A stretch of 64,000 nt of DNA, taken from NCBI GenBank assembly GCA_963580455.1, contig OY756969.1, positions 22,974,760 to 23,038,759 of the forward strand. The letters are read 5' to 3'. The notes below the pieces were generated by a model, which was not told the DNA's origin, ran no database searches, and saw only the letters and a list, made by a program, of their open reading frames with translations. The translations under genes were made by a program, and so were the position numbers. Source of the DNA: Euonymus europaeus (Eukaryota > Streptophyta > Magnoliopsida > Celastrales > Celastraceae). Below are positions 1-13,300 of this stretch, one piece after another (position 1 is the first letter of the stretch; the number at the start of each line of letters is the position of its first letter).

Positions 1-60
1 TTTACGTAAACGGTTTTATGAATATTTGTTGACTCCGAGTTTCGAATTCGGTGATTTTTA

Positions 61-3000
61 GCTTGATTTCACACTACTTTTTGAGCTCTACAATCCTGGA
101 GTTTCGGTTTTTGATTTCAGAACTCGTGGCTAGTAAGTCTCGTTTCAACTAGTTAGGCGCGAATTGTGGTTTCTTTACGTAAACGGTTTTATGAATATCC
201 GTTGACTCCGTGTTATGAATTCGATGATTTTTAGCTTGATTTCACACTACTTTTCGAGCTCTACAATCCTGGCATTTCGGTTTTGGATTTCAGAACTCGT
301 GGCTAGTAGGTCTCGTTTCACCTAGTTAGGCGCGAAATGTGGTTTTTTACGTAAACGGTTTTATGAATATCCGTTAACTCCGAGTTCTGAATTCGGTAAT
401 TTTTAGCTTGATTTCACACTACTTTTCGAGCTCTACAATCCTGGCTTGTCGGTTTTTTATTTTAGAACTCGTGGCTAGTAGGTGTCGTTTCACCTATTTA
501 GGCGCGAATTGTGGTTTCTTTACGTAAACGGTTTTATGAATATCCGATGACTCCGAGTTCTGAATTCGGTGATTTTTAGCTTGATTTCACACTACTTTTC
601 GAGCTCTACAATTCTGGCATTTCGGTTTTTGATTTCAGAACTCGTGGCAAGTAGGTCTCGTTTCACCTAGTTAGCCGCGAATTGTGGTTTCTTTACGTAA
701 ACGGTTTTATGAATATTTGTTGACTCCGAGTTCTGAATTCGGTGATTTTTATCTTGATTTCACACTACTTTTAGGGCTCTAGAATCCTGGAGTTTCAGTT
801 TTTGATTTCAAAACTCGTGGCTAGTAGGTCTTTTTTCACCTAGTTAGCCGCGAATTGTGGTTTTTTACGTAAACGGTTTTATGAATATCCGTTGACTCCG
901 AGTTCTGAATTCGGTGATTTTTAGCTTGATTTCGCACTACTTTTAGAGCTCTAGAATCCTGGCGATTCGGTTTTTGATTTCAAAACTCGTGGCTAGTAGG
1001 TCTCGTTTCACCTAGTCAGCCGCGAATTGTGATTTTTTACGTAAACGGTTTTATGAATATCCGATGACTCCGAGTTCTGAATTCGGTGATTTTTAGCTTG
1101 ATTTCACACTACTTTTCGAGCTCTACAATCCTGGCGTTTCGGTTTTTGATTTCAGAACTCGTGGCAAGTAGGTCTCGTTTCACCTAGTTAGCCGCGAATT
1201 GTGGTTTCTTTACGTAAACGGTTTTATGAATATTTGTTGACTCCGAGTTCTGAATTCGGTGATTTTTAGCTTGATTTCACACTATTTTTTTGATCTCTAC
1301 AATCCTCACGTTTCGATTTTTGATTTCAGAACTCGTGGCTGGTAGGTCTCGTTTCACCTAGTTAGGCGCGAATTGTGGTTTCTTTACGTAAACGGTTTTA
1401 TGAATATCCGTTGACTCCAAGTTCTGAATTCGGTGACTTTTTGCTTGATTTCACACAACTTTTCGAGCTCTACAATCCTGGCGTGTCGTTTTTTTATTTC
1501 AGAACTCGTGGCGAGTAGGTGTCGTTTTACCTAGTTAGGCGCGAATTGTGGTTTCTTTACGTAAACGGTTTTATGAATATCCGTTGACTCCGAGTTCTGA
1601 ATTCGGTGATTTTTTGCTTGATTTCACACTACTTTTCGAGCTCTACAATCCTGGTGTGTCGGTTTTTTATTTCAGAACTCGTGGCGAGTAGGTGTCGTTT
1701 CACCTAGTTAGGCGCGAATTGTGGTTTCTTTACGTAAACGGTTTTATGAATATCCGATGACTCCGAGTTCTGAATTCGGTGATTTTTAGCTTGATTTCAC
1801 ACTACTTTTCAAGCTCTACAATCCTGGCATTTCGGTTTTTAATTTCAGAACTCGTGGCTAGTAGGTCTCGTTTCACCTAGCTAGCCGCGAATTGTTGTTT
1901 CTTTACGTAAACGGTTTTATGAATATTTCTTGACTCCGACTTCTGAATTCGGTGATTTTTAGCTTCATTTCACACTACTTTTAGATCTCTACAATCCTGG
2001 CATTTCGATTTTTGATTTCAGAACTCGTGGCTAGTAGGTCTCGTTTCACCTAGTTAGGCGCGAATTGTAGTTTCTTTACGTAAACGGTTTTATGAATATC
2101 CGTTGACTCCGAGTTCTGAATTCGGTGATTTTTAGCTTGATTTCACACTAATTTTCGAGCTTTACAATCCTGTCATTTCGGTTTTTGATTTCAGAACTTG
2201 TGGCTAGTGGGTCTCGTTTCACCTAGTTAGCCGCGAATTGTGGTTTTTTACGTAAACGGTTTTATGAATATCCGTTGACTCCGAGTTCTGAATTCGGTGA
2301 TTTTTAGCTTGATTTCACACTACTTTTCGAGCTCTACAATCGTGGTATTTTGGTTTTTGATTTCAGAACTCGTGGCTAGTAGGTCTCGTTTCACCTAGTT
2401 AGCCGCGAATTGTGGTTTCTTTATATAAACGGTTTTATGAATATCCGTTGACTCCGAGTTCTGAATTCGGTGATTTTTAGCTTGATTTCACACTACTTTT
2501 CGATCTCTACAATCCTGTCATTTCGGTTTTTGATTTCAGAACTCGTGGCTAGTAGGTCTCGTTTCAGCTAGTAAGCCGAGAAATGTGGTTTTTCACGTAA
2601 ACGGTTTTATGAATATCCGATGACTCCGAGTTCTGAATTCGGTGGTTTTTAGCTTGATTTCACACTACTTTTCGAGCTCTACAATCCTGGCGTCTCGGTA
2701 TTTTATTTCAAAACTCGTGGCTAGTAGGTCTCGTTTCACCTAGTTAGGCGCGAATTGCGGTTTCTGTACATAAACGGTTTTATGAATATCCGTTGACTCC
2801 GAGTTGAATTCGGTGATTTTTAGCTTGATTTCAGACTACTTTTCGAGCTCTAAAATCCTGGCGTTTCGGTTTTTGATTTCAGAACTTGTGGCTAGTGGGT
2901 CTCGTTTCACCTAGTTAGCCGCGAATTGTAGTTTTTTACGTAAATGGTTTTATGAATATCCGTTGACTCCGAGTTCTGAATTCGGTGATTTTTAGCTTGA

Positions 3001-4200
3001 CTTCACACTACTTTTCGAGCTCTACAATCCTGGCATCTCGGTTTTTTATTTCAGAACTCGTGGCTAGTAGGTCTCGTTTCACCTAGTTAGGCGCGAATTG
3101 CGGTTTCTTTACGTAAACGGTTTTATGAATATCCGTTGACTCCGAGTTGAATTCGGCGATTTTTAGCTTGATTTCAGACTACTTTTCGAGCTCTAAAATC
3201 TTGGCGTTTCGGTTTTTGATTTCAGAACTTGTGGCTAGTGGGTCTCGTTTCATCTAGTTAGCCGCGAATTGTGGTTTTTTACGTAAACGGTTTTGTGAAT
3301 ATCCGTTGACTCCGAGTTTTGAATTCGATGATTTTTAGCTTGACTTCACACTACTTTTCGAGCTCTACAATCTTGTTGTTTTGGTTTTTGATTTCAGAAC
3401 TCGTGGATAGTAGGTCTCGTTTCACCTAGTTAGCCGCGAATTGTGGTTTCTTTACGTAAACGCTTTTATGAATATCCGTTGACTCCGAGTTCTGAATTCG
3501 GTGATTTTTAGCTTGATTTCACACTACTTTACGAGCTCTATAATCCTGGTGTCTCGGTTTTTTATTTCAGAACTCGTGGCTAGTAGGTCTCGTTTCATCT
3601 AGTTAGGCGCAAATTGCGGTTTCTTTACGTAAACGGTTTTATGAATATTTGTTGACTCCGAGTTTCGAATTCGGTGATTTTTAGCTTGATTTCACACTAC
3701 TTTTTGAGCTCTACAATCCTGGCGTTTCGGTTTTTTATTTCAGAACTCGTGGCTAGTAGGTCTCGTTTCACCTAGTTAGCCGCGAATTGTTGTTTCTTTA
3801 CGTAAACGGTTTTATGAATATTTGTTGACTCCGAGTTCTGAATTCGGTGATTTTTATCTTGATTTCACACTACTTTTAGGGCTCTAGAATCCTGGAGTTT
3901 CGGTTTTTGATTTCAAAACTCGTGGCTAGTAGGTCTTTTTTCACCTAGTTAGCCGCGAATTGTGGTTTTTTACGTAAACGGTTTTATGAATATCCGTTGA
4001 CTCCGAGTTCTGAATTCGGTGATTTTTAGCTTGATTTCGCACTACTTTTACAGCTCTAGAATCCTGGCGTTTCGGTTTTTGATTTCAAAACTCGTGGCTA
4101 GTAGGTCTCGTTTCACCTAGTTAGCCGCGAATTGTGGTTTTTTACGTAAACGGTTTTATGAATATCCGTTTACTCCGAGTTCTGAATTCGGTGATCTTTA
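61..4200 (+). repeat. Higher-order repeat, 24 monomers (4140 bp), first copy
   Basis: The sequence at 61 onward recurs at 4201 onward with an offset of exactly 4140 bp, or 24 monomers. For example, the 60 bases at 121-180 equal those at 4261-4320. The match runs to about 1280, where the first copy has an extra base in a T run, and then continues at offset 4139 to about 1800. The remaining part (about 1801-3540) reappears at about 7321-9230, displaced further by an 8-monomer duplication and one extra monomer inside the second copy. The boundaries are operational, because any point in a tandem unit can be taken as its start. Confidence 0.8.
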
Positions 4201-4560
4201 ACTTGATTTCACACTACTTTTCGAGCTCTACAATCCTGGAGTTTCGGTTTTTGATTTCAGAACTCGTGGCTAGTAAGTCTCGTTTCAACTAGTTAGGCGC
4301 GAATTGTGGTTTCTTTACGTAAACGGTTTTATGAATATCCGTTGACTCCGTGTTATGAATTCGATGATTTTTAGCTTGATTTCACACTACTTTTCGAGCT
4401 CTACAATCCTGGCATTTCGGTTTTGGATTTCAGAACTCGTGGCTAGTAGGTCTCGTTTCACCTAGTTAGGCGCGAAATGTGGTTTTTTACGTAAACGGTT
4501 TTATGAATATCCGTTAACTCCGAGTTCTGAATTCGGTAATTTTTAGCTTGATTTCACACT

Positions 4561-7324
4561 ACTTTTCGAGCTCTACAATCCTGGCTTGTCGGTTTTTTAT
4601 TTTAGAACTCGTGGCTAGTAGGTGTCGTTTCACCTAGTTAGGCGCGAATTGTGGTTTCTTTACGTAAACGGTTTTATGAATATCCGATGACTCCGAGTTC
4701 TGAATTCGGTGATTTTTAGCTTGATTTCACACTACTTTTCGAGCTCTACAATTCTGGCATTTCGGTTTTTGATTTCCGAACTCGTGGCAAGTAGGTCTCG
4801 TTTCACCTAGTTAGCCGCGAATTGTGGTTTCTTTACGTAAACGGTTTTATGAATATTTGTTGACTCCGAGTTCTGAATTCGGTGATTTTTATCTTGATTT
4901 CACACTACTTTTAGGGCTCTAGAATCCTGGAGTTTCGGTTTTTGATTTCAAAACTCGTGGCTAGTAGGTCTTTTTTCACCTAGTTAGCCGCGAATTGTGG
5001 TTTTTTACGTAAACGGCTTTATGAATATCCGTTGACTCCGAGTTCTGAATTCGGTGATTTTTAGCTTTATTTCGCACTACTTTTAGAGCTCTAGAATCCT
5101 GGCGTTTCGGTTTTTGATTTCAAAACTCGTGGCTAGTAGGTCTCGTTTCACCTAGTTAGCCGCGAATTGTGGTTTTTTACGTAAACGGTTTTATGAATAT
5201 CCGATGACTCCGAGTTCTGAATTCGGTGATTTTTAGCTTGATTTCACACTACTTTTCGAGCTCTACAATCCTGGCGTTTCGGTTTTTGATTTCAGAACTC
5301 GTGGCAAGTAGGTCTCGTTTCACCTAGTTAGCCGCGAATTGTGGTTTCTTTACGTAAACGGTTTTATGAATATTTGTTGACTCCGAGTTCTGAATTCGGT
5401 GATTTTTAGCTTGATTTCACACTATTTTTCGATCTCTACAATCCTCACGTTTCGATTTTTGATTTCAGAACTCGTGGCTGGTAGGTCTCGTTTCACCTAG
5501 TTAGGCGCGAATTGTGGTTTCTTTACGTAAACGGTTTTATGAATATCCGTTGACTCCAAGTTCTGAATTCGGTGACTTTTTGCTTGATTTCACACAACTT
5601 TTCGAGCTCTACAATCCTGGCTTGTCGTTTTTTTATTTCAGAACTCGTGGCTAGTAGGTGTCGTTTTACCTAGTTAGGCGCGAATTGTGGTTTCTTTACG
5701 TAAACGGTTTTATGAATATCCGTTGACTCCGAGTTCTGAATTCGGTGATTTTTTGCTTGATTTCACACTACTTTTCGAGCTTTACAATCCTGGTGTGTCG
5801 GTTTTTTATTTCAGAACTCGTGGCGAGTAGGTGTCGTTTCACCTAGTTAGGCGCGAATTGTGGTTTCTTTACGTAAACGGTTTTATGAATATCCGATGAC
5901 TCCGAGTTCTGAATTCGGTGATTTTTAGCTTGATTTCACACTACTTTTCGAGCTCTACAATCCTGGCTTGTCGGTTTTTTATTTTAGAACTCGTGGCTAG
6001 TAGGTGTCGTTTCACCTAGTTAGGCGCGAATTGTGGTTTCTTTACGTAAACGGTTTTATGAATATCCGATGACTCCGAGTTCTGAATTCGGTGATTTTTA
6101 GCTTGATTTCACACTACTTTTCGAGCTCTACAATTCTGGCATTTCGGTTTTTGATTTCCGAACTCGTGCCAAGTAGGTCTCGTTTCACCTAGTTAGCCGC
6201 GAATTGTGGTTTCTTTACGTAAACGGTTTTATGAATATTTGTTGACTCCGAGTTCTGAATTCGGTGATTTTAATCTTGATTTCACACTACTTTTAGGGCT
6301 CTAGAATCCTGGAGTTTCGGTTTTTGATTTCAAAACTCGTGGCTAGTAGGTCTTTTTTCACCTAGTTAGCCGCGAATTGTGGTTTTTTACGTAAACGGTT
6401 TTATGAATATCCGTTGACTCCGAGTTCTGAATTCGGTGATTTTTAGCTTGATTTCGCACTACTTTTAGAGCTCTAGAATCCTGGCGTTTCGGTTTTTGAT
6501 TTCAAAACTCGTGGCTAGTAGGTCTCGTTTCACCTAGTTAGCCGCGAATTGTGGTTTTTTACGTAAACGGTTTTATGAATATCCGATGACTCCGAGTTCT
6601 GAATTCGGTGATTTTTAGCTTGATTTCACACTACTTTTCGAGCTCTACAATCCTGGCGTTTCAGTTTTTGATTTCAGAACTCGTGGCAAGTAGGTCTCGT
6701 TTCACCTAGTTAGCCGCGAATTGTGGTTTCTTTACGTAAACGGTTTTATGAATATTTGTTGACTCCGAGTTCTGAATTCCGTGATTTTTAGCTTGATTTC
6801 ACACTATTTTTCGATCTCTACAATCCTCACGTTTCGATTTTTGATTTCAGAACTCGTGGCTGGTAGGTCTCGTTTCACCTATTTAGGCGCGAATTGTGGT
6901 TTCTTTACGTAAACGGTTTTATGAATATCCGTTGACTCCAAGTTCTGAATTCGGTGACTTTTTGCTTGATTTCACACAACTTTTCGAGCTCTACAATCCT
7001 GGCGGGTCGTTTTTTTATTTCAGAACTCGTGGCGAGTAGGTGTCGTTTTACCTAGTTAGGCGCGAATTGTGGTTTCTTTACGTAAACGGTTTTATGAATA
7101 TCCGTTGACTCCGAGTTCTGAATTCGGTGATTTTTTGCTTGATTTCACACTACTTTTCGAGCTCTACAATCCTGGTGTGTCGGTTTTTTATTTCAGAACT
7201 CGTGGCGAGTAGGTGTCGTTTCACCTAGTTAGGCGCGAATTGTGGTTTCTTTACGTAAACGGTTTTATGAATATCCGATGACTCCGAGTTCTGAATTCGG
7301 TGATTTTTAGCTTGATTTCACACT
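4561..7324 (+). repeat. Tandem 8-monomer duplication (2 x 1382 bp)
   Basis: The block 4561-5942 is repeated at 5943-7324. The phase anchors TTTACG at 4659 and 6041 are 1382 bp apart, or eight monomers. Shared diagnostic variants include GATTTCCGAACTCG, the TTAGGGCTCTAGAATCC monomer and the ACACAACTTTTC monomer, in the same order. The corresponding part of the first 24-mer copy (about 421-1800) has only one set, so this duplication occurred inside the second copy after the 24-mer duplication. Only scattered single-base differences separate the two copies. Confidence 0.85.
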
Positions 7325-10300
7325 ACTTTTCAAGCTCTACAATCCTGGCATTTCGGTTTTTAATTTCAGAACTCGTGGCTAGTAGGTCTCGTTTCACCTA
7401 GCTAGCCGCGAATTGTTGTTTCTTTACGTAAACGGTTTTATGAATATTTCTTGACTCCGACTTCTGAATTCGGTGATTTTTAGCTTGATTTCACACTACT
7501 TTTAGATCTCTACAATCCTGGCATTTCGATTTTTGATTTCAGAACTCGTGGCTAGTAGGTCTCGTTTCACCTAGTTAGGCGCGAATTGTAGTTTCTTTAC
7601 GTAAACGATTTTATGAATATCCGTTTACTCCGAGTTCTGAATTCGGTGATTTTTAGCTTGATTTCACACTACTTTTCGAGCTCTACAATCCTGGTATTTT
7701 GGTTTTTGATTTCAGAACTCGTGGCTAGTAGGTCTCGTTTCACCTAGTTAGCCGCGAATTGTGGTTTCTTTATATAAACGGTTTTATGAATATCCGTTGA
7801 CTCCGAGTTCTGAATTCGGTGGTTTTTAGCTTGATTTCACACTACTTTTCGAGCTTTACAATCCTGTCATTTCGGTTTTTGATTTCAGAACTTGTGGCTA
7901 GTGGGTCTCGTTTCACATAGTTAGCCGCGAATTGTGGTTTTTTACGTAAACGGTTTTATGAATATCCGTTGACTCCGAGTTCTGAATTCGGTGATTTTTA
8001 GCTTGATTTCACACTACTTTTCGAGCTCTACAATCCTGGTATTTTGGTTTTTGATTTCAGAACTCGTGGCTAGTAGGTCTCGTTTCACCTAGTTAGCCGC
8101 GAATTGTGGTTTCTTTATATAAACGGTTTTATGAATATCCGTTGACTCCGTGTTCTGAATTCGGTGATTTTTAGCTTGATTTCACACTACTTTTCGATCT
8201 CTACAATCCTGTCATTTCGGTTTTTGATTTCAGAACTCGTGGCTAGTAGGTCTCGTTTCAGCTAGTAAGCCGAGAAATGTGGTTTTTCACGTGAACGGTT
8301 TTATGAATATCCGATGACTCCGAGTTCTGAATTCGGTGGTTTTTAGCTTGATTTCACACTACTTTTCGAGCTCTACAATCCTGGCGTCTCGGTATTTTAT
8401 TTCAAAACTCGTGGCTAGTAGGTCTCGTTTCACCTAGTTAGGCGCGAATTGCGGTTTCTGTACATAAACGGTTTTATGAATATCCGTTGACTCCGAGTTG
8501 AATTCGGTGATTTTTAGCTTGATTTCAGACTACTTTTCGAGCTCTAAAATCCTGGCGTTTCGGTTTTTGATTTCAGAACTTGTGGCTAGTAGGTCTCGTT
8601 TCACCTAGTTAGCCGCGAATTGTAGTTTTTTACGTAAACGGTTTTATGAATATCCGTTGACTTCTAGTTCTGAATTCGGTGATTTTTAGCTTGACTTCAC
8701 ACTACTTTTCGAGCTCTACAATCCTGGCATCTCGGTTTTTTATTTCAGAACTCGTGGCTAGTAGGTCTCGTTTCACCTAGTTAGGCGCGAATTGCGGTTT
8801 CTTTACGTAAACGGTTTTATGAATATCCGTTGACTCCGAGTTGAATTCGGCGATTTTTAGCTTGATTTCAGACTACTTTTCGAGCTCTAAAATCTTGGCG
8901 TTTCGGTTTTTGATTTCAGAACTTGTGGCTAGTGGGTCTCGTTTCATCTAGTTAGCCACGAATTGTGGTTTTTTACGTAAACGGTTTTATGAATATCCGT
9001 TGACTCCGAGTTTGGAATTCGATGATTTTTAGATTGACTTCACACTACTTTTCGAGCTCTACAATCTTGTTGTTTTGGTTTTTGATTTCAGAACTCGTGG
9101 ATAGTAGGTCTCGTTTCACCTAGTTAGCCGCGAATTGTGGTTTCTTTACGTAAACGCTTTTATGAATATCCGTTGACTCCGAGTTCTGAATTCGGTGATT
9201 TTTAGCATGATTTCACACTACTTTACGAGCTCTTCAATCCTGATATTTCGGTTTTTGATTTCAGAACTCGTGGCTAGTAGGTCTCGTTTAACCTAGTTAG
9301 GCGCGAAATATAGTTTCTTTACGTAAACGGTTTTATGAATATCCGTTGACTCCGAGTTCTGAATTCGGTGATTTTTAGCTTGATTTCACACTACTTTTAG
9401 AGCTCTAGAATCCTGGCGTTTCGGTTTTTGATTTCAAAACTCGTGGCTAGTAGGTCTCATTTCACCTAGTTAGCCGCGAATTGTGGTTTTTTACGTAAAC
9501 GGTTTTATGAATATCCGTTGACTCCGAGTTCTGAATTCGGTGATTTTTAGCTTAATTTCACACTACTTTTCGAGCTCTACAATCCTCGCAATTCGGTTTT
9601 GGATTTCCGAACTCGTGGCTAGTAGGTCTCTTTTCACCTAGTTGGGCGCGAAATATGGTTTTTTACGTAAACGGTTTTATGAATATCCGTTGACTCCGAG
9701 TTCTGAATTCGTTGATTTTTAGCTTGATTTCACACTACTTTTCGATCTCTACAATCCTGTTGTGTCGGTTTTTTATTTCAGAACTCGTGGCTAGTAGGTG
9801 TCGTTTCACCTAGTTAGGCGCGAATTGTGGTTTCTTTACGTAAACGGTTTTATTTTTATCCGATGACTCTGAGTTCTGAATTCGGTGATTTTTATCTTGA
9901 TTTCACACTACTTTTCAAGCTCTACAATCCTGGCGTTTCGATTTTTGATTTCAGAACTCGTGGCTAGTAGGTCTCGTTTCACCTAGTTAGCCGCGAATTG
10001 TGGTTTCTTTACGTAAACGGTTTTATGAATATTTGTTGACTCCGAGTTCTGAATTCGTTGATTTTTAGCTTGATTTCACACTACTTTTCGATCTCTACAA
10101 TCCTGGCGTTTCGGTTTTTGATTTCAGAACTCGTGGCTAGTAGGTGTCGTTTCACCTAGTTAGGCGCTAATTGTGGTTTCTTTACGTAAACGGTTTTATG
10201 GATATCCGATGACTCCGAGTTCTGAATTCGATGATTTTTAGCTTGATTTCACACTACTTTTTGATCTCTACAATCCTGGCATTTCGGTTTTTGATTTCAG

Positions 10301-13300
10301 AACTCGTGGCTAGTAGGTCTCGTTTCACCTAGTTAGCCGCGAATTGTGGTTTCTTTAGGTAAATTGTTTTATGAATATTTGTTGACTCCGAGTTCTGAAT
10401 TCGGTGATTTTTAGCTTGATTTCACACTACTTTTCGAGCTCTACAATCCTGGAAATTCGGTTTTGGATTTCCGAACTCGTGGCTAGTAGTTCTCTTTTCA
10501 CCTAGTTAGACGCGAAATATGGTTTTTTACGTAAACGGTTTTATGAATATCCGTTGACTCCGAGTTCTGAATTCGTTGATTTTTAGCTTGATTTCACACT
10601 ACTTTTCGAGCTCTACAATCCTGGTGTGTCGGTTTTTGATTTCAGAACTCGTGGCTAGTAGGTGTCGTTTCACCTAGTTAGGCGCGAATTATGGTTTCTT
10701 TACGTAAACGGTTTTATGAATATCCGATGACTCTAAGTTCTGAATTCGGTGATTTTTATCTTGATTTCACACTACTTTTCGAGCTCTACAATCCTGGTCT
10801 TTCGGTTTTTGATTTCAGAACTCGTGGCTAGTAGGTCTCATTTCACCTAGTTGGCCGTGAATTGTGGTTTCTTTATGTAAATTGTTTTATGAATATTTGT
10901 TGACTCCGAGTTCTGAATTCGGTGATTTTTAGCTTGATTTCACACTACTTTTCGATCTCTACAATCCTGGAGTTTTAGTTTTTGATTTCAGAACTCGTGG
11001 CTAGTAGGTCTCGTTTCACCTAGTTAGGCGCGAAATGTGGTTTTTTACGTAAACGGTTTTATGAATATCCGTTGACTCCGAGTTCTGAATTCGGTGATTT
11101 TTAGCTTGATTTCACACTACTTTTAGAGCTCTAGAATACTGGCATTTCGGTTTTTGATTTCAAAACTTGTGGCTAGTAGGTCTCGTTTCACCTAGTTAGC
11201 CGCGAATTGTGGTTTTTTACGTAAACGGTTTTATGAATATCCGATGACTCCGAGTTCTGAATTCGGTGATTTTTAGCTTGATTTCACACTACTTTTCGAG
11301 CTCTACAATCCTGGAGTTTCGGTTTTTTATTTCAGAACTCGTGGCTAGTAGGTCTTGTTTCACCTAGTTAGCCGCGAATTGTGGTTTCTTTACGTAAACG
11401 GTTTTATGAATATCCGTTGACTCCGAGTTCTGAATTCGGTGATTTTTAGCTTGATTTCATACTACTTTTCGATCTCTAAAATCTTGGAGTTTCGGTTTTT
11501 GATTTCAGAACTCGTGGCTAGTGGGTCTCGTTTCACCTAGTTAGGCGCGAAATGTGGTTTTTTACGTAAACGGTTTTATGAATATCCGTTGACTCCGAGT
11601 TCTGAATTCGTTGATTTTTAGCTTGATTTCACACTACTTTACGAGCTCTAAAATCCAGGTGTGGCGGTTTTTGATTTCAGAACTCGTGGCTAGTAGGTGT
11701 CGTTTCACCTAGTTAGGCGCGAATTGTGGTTTCTTTACATAAACGGTTTTATGAATATCCGATGACTCTGAGTTCTAAATTCGGTGATTTTTATCTTGAT
11801 TTCACACTACTTTTCGAGCTCTACAATCCTGGTCTTTCGGTTTTTGATTTCAGAACTTGTGGCTAGTAGGTCTCATTTCACCTAGTTAGCCGCGAATTGT
11901 GGTTTCTTTACGTAAATTGTTTTATGAATATTTGTTGACTCCGAGTTCTGAATTCGGTGATTTTTAGCTTGATTTCACACTACTTTTCGATCTCTACAAT
12001 CCTGGAGTTTCGGTTTTTGATTTCAGAACTCGTGGCTAGTAGGTCTCGTTTCACCTAGTTAGGCGCGAATTGTGGTTTTTTACGTAAACGGTTTTATGAA
12101 TATCCGTTGACTCCGAGTTCTGAATTCGGTGATTTTTAGCTTGATTTCACACTACTTTTAGAGCTCTAGAATACTGGCATTTCGGTTTTTGATTTCAAAA
12201 CTTGTGGCTAGTAGGTCTCGTTTCACCTAGTTAGCCGCGAATTGTGGTTTTTTACGTAAACAGTTTTATGAATATCCGTTGACTCCGAGTTCTGAATTCG
12301 GTGATTTTTAGCTTGATTTCACACTACTTTTCGAGCTCTACAATCCTGAAATTTCGGTTTTTGAATTTAGAACTCGTGGCTAGTAGGTCTCGTTTCACCT
12401 AATTAGGCGCGAAATATTGTTTCTTTACGTAAACGGTTTTATGAATATCTGTTGACTCCGAGTTCTGAATTCGGTGATTTTTAGCTTGATTTCACACTAC
12501 TTTTCGAGCTCTACAATCCTGGAAATTCGGTTTTGGATTTCCAAACTCGTGGCTAGTAGGTCTCTTTTCACCTAGTTAGGCGCGAAATATGGTTTTTTAC
12601 GTACACGGTTTTATGAATATCCATTGACTCCGAGTTCTGAATTCGTTGATTTTTAGCTTGATTTCACACTAATTTTCGAGCACTACAATCCTGGTTTGTC
12701 GGTTTTTGATTTCAGAACTCGTGGCTAGTAGGTGTCGTTTCACCTAGTTAGGTGCGAATTATGGTTTCTTTACGTAAACGGTTTTATGAATAACTGATGA
12801 CTCTGAGTTCTGAATTCGGTGATTTTTATCTTGATTTCACACTTCTTTTTCGAGCTCTACAATCCTGGTCTTTCGGTTTTTGATTTCAGAACTCGTGGCT
12901 AGTAGGTCTCATTTCACCTAGTTAGCCGCGAATTGTGGTTTCTTTACGTAAATTGTTTTATGAATATTTGTTGACTCCGAGTTCTGAATTCGGTGATTTT
13001 TAGCTTGATTTCACACTACTTTTCGATCTCTACAATCCTGGAGTTTCGATTTTTAATTTCAGAACTCGTGGCTAGTAGGTCTCGTTTCACCTAGTTAGGC
13101 GCGAAATGTGGTTTCTTTACATAAACGGTTATATGAATATCCGTTGACTCCGAGTTCTGAATTCGGTGATTTTTAGCTTGATTTCACACTACTTTTAGAG
13201 CTCTAGAATACTGGCATTTCGGTTTTTGATTTCAAAACTTGTGGCTAGTAGGTCTCATTTCACCTAGTTAGCCGCGAATTGTGGTTTTTTACGTAAACGG

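Noticed and set aside
1..173. CENP-B-box-like motif in the monomer (AAACGG following TTTACGT)
   Set aside because: Only the AAACGG half resembles the box. The spacing to the TTCG half is wrong and the trailing G residues are absent.
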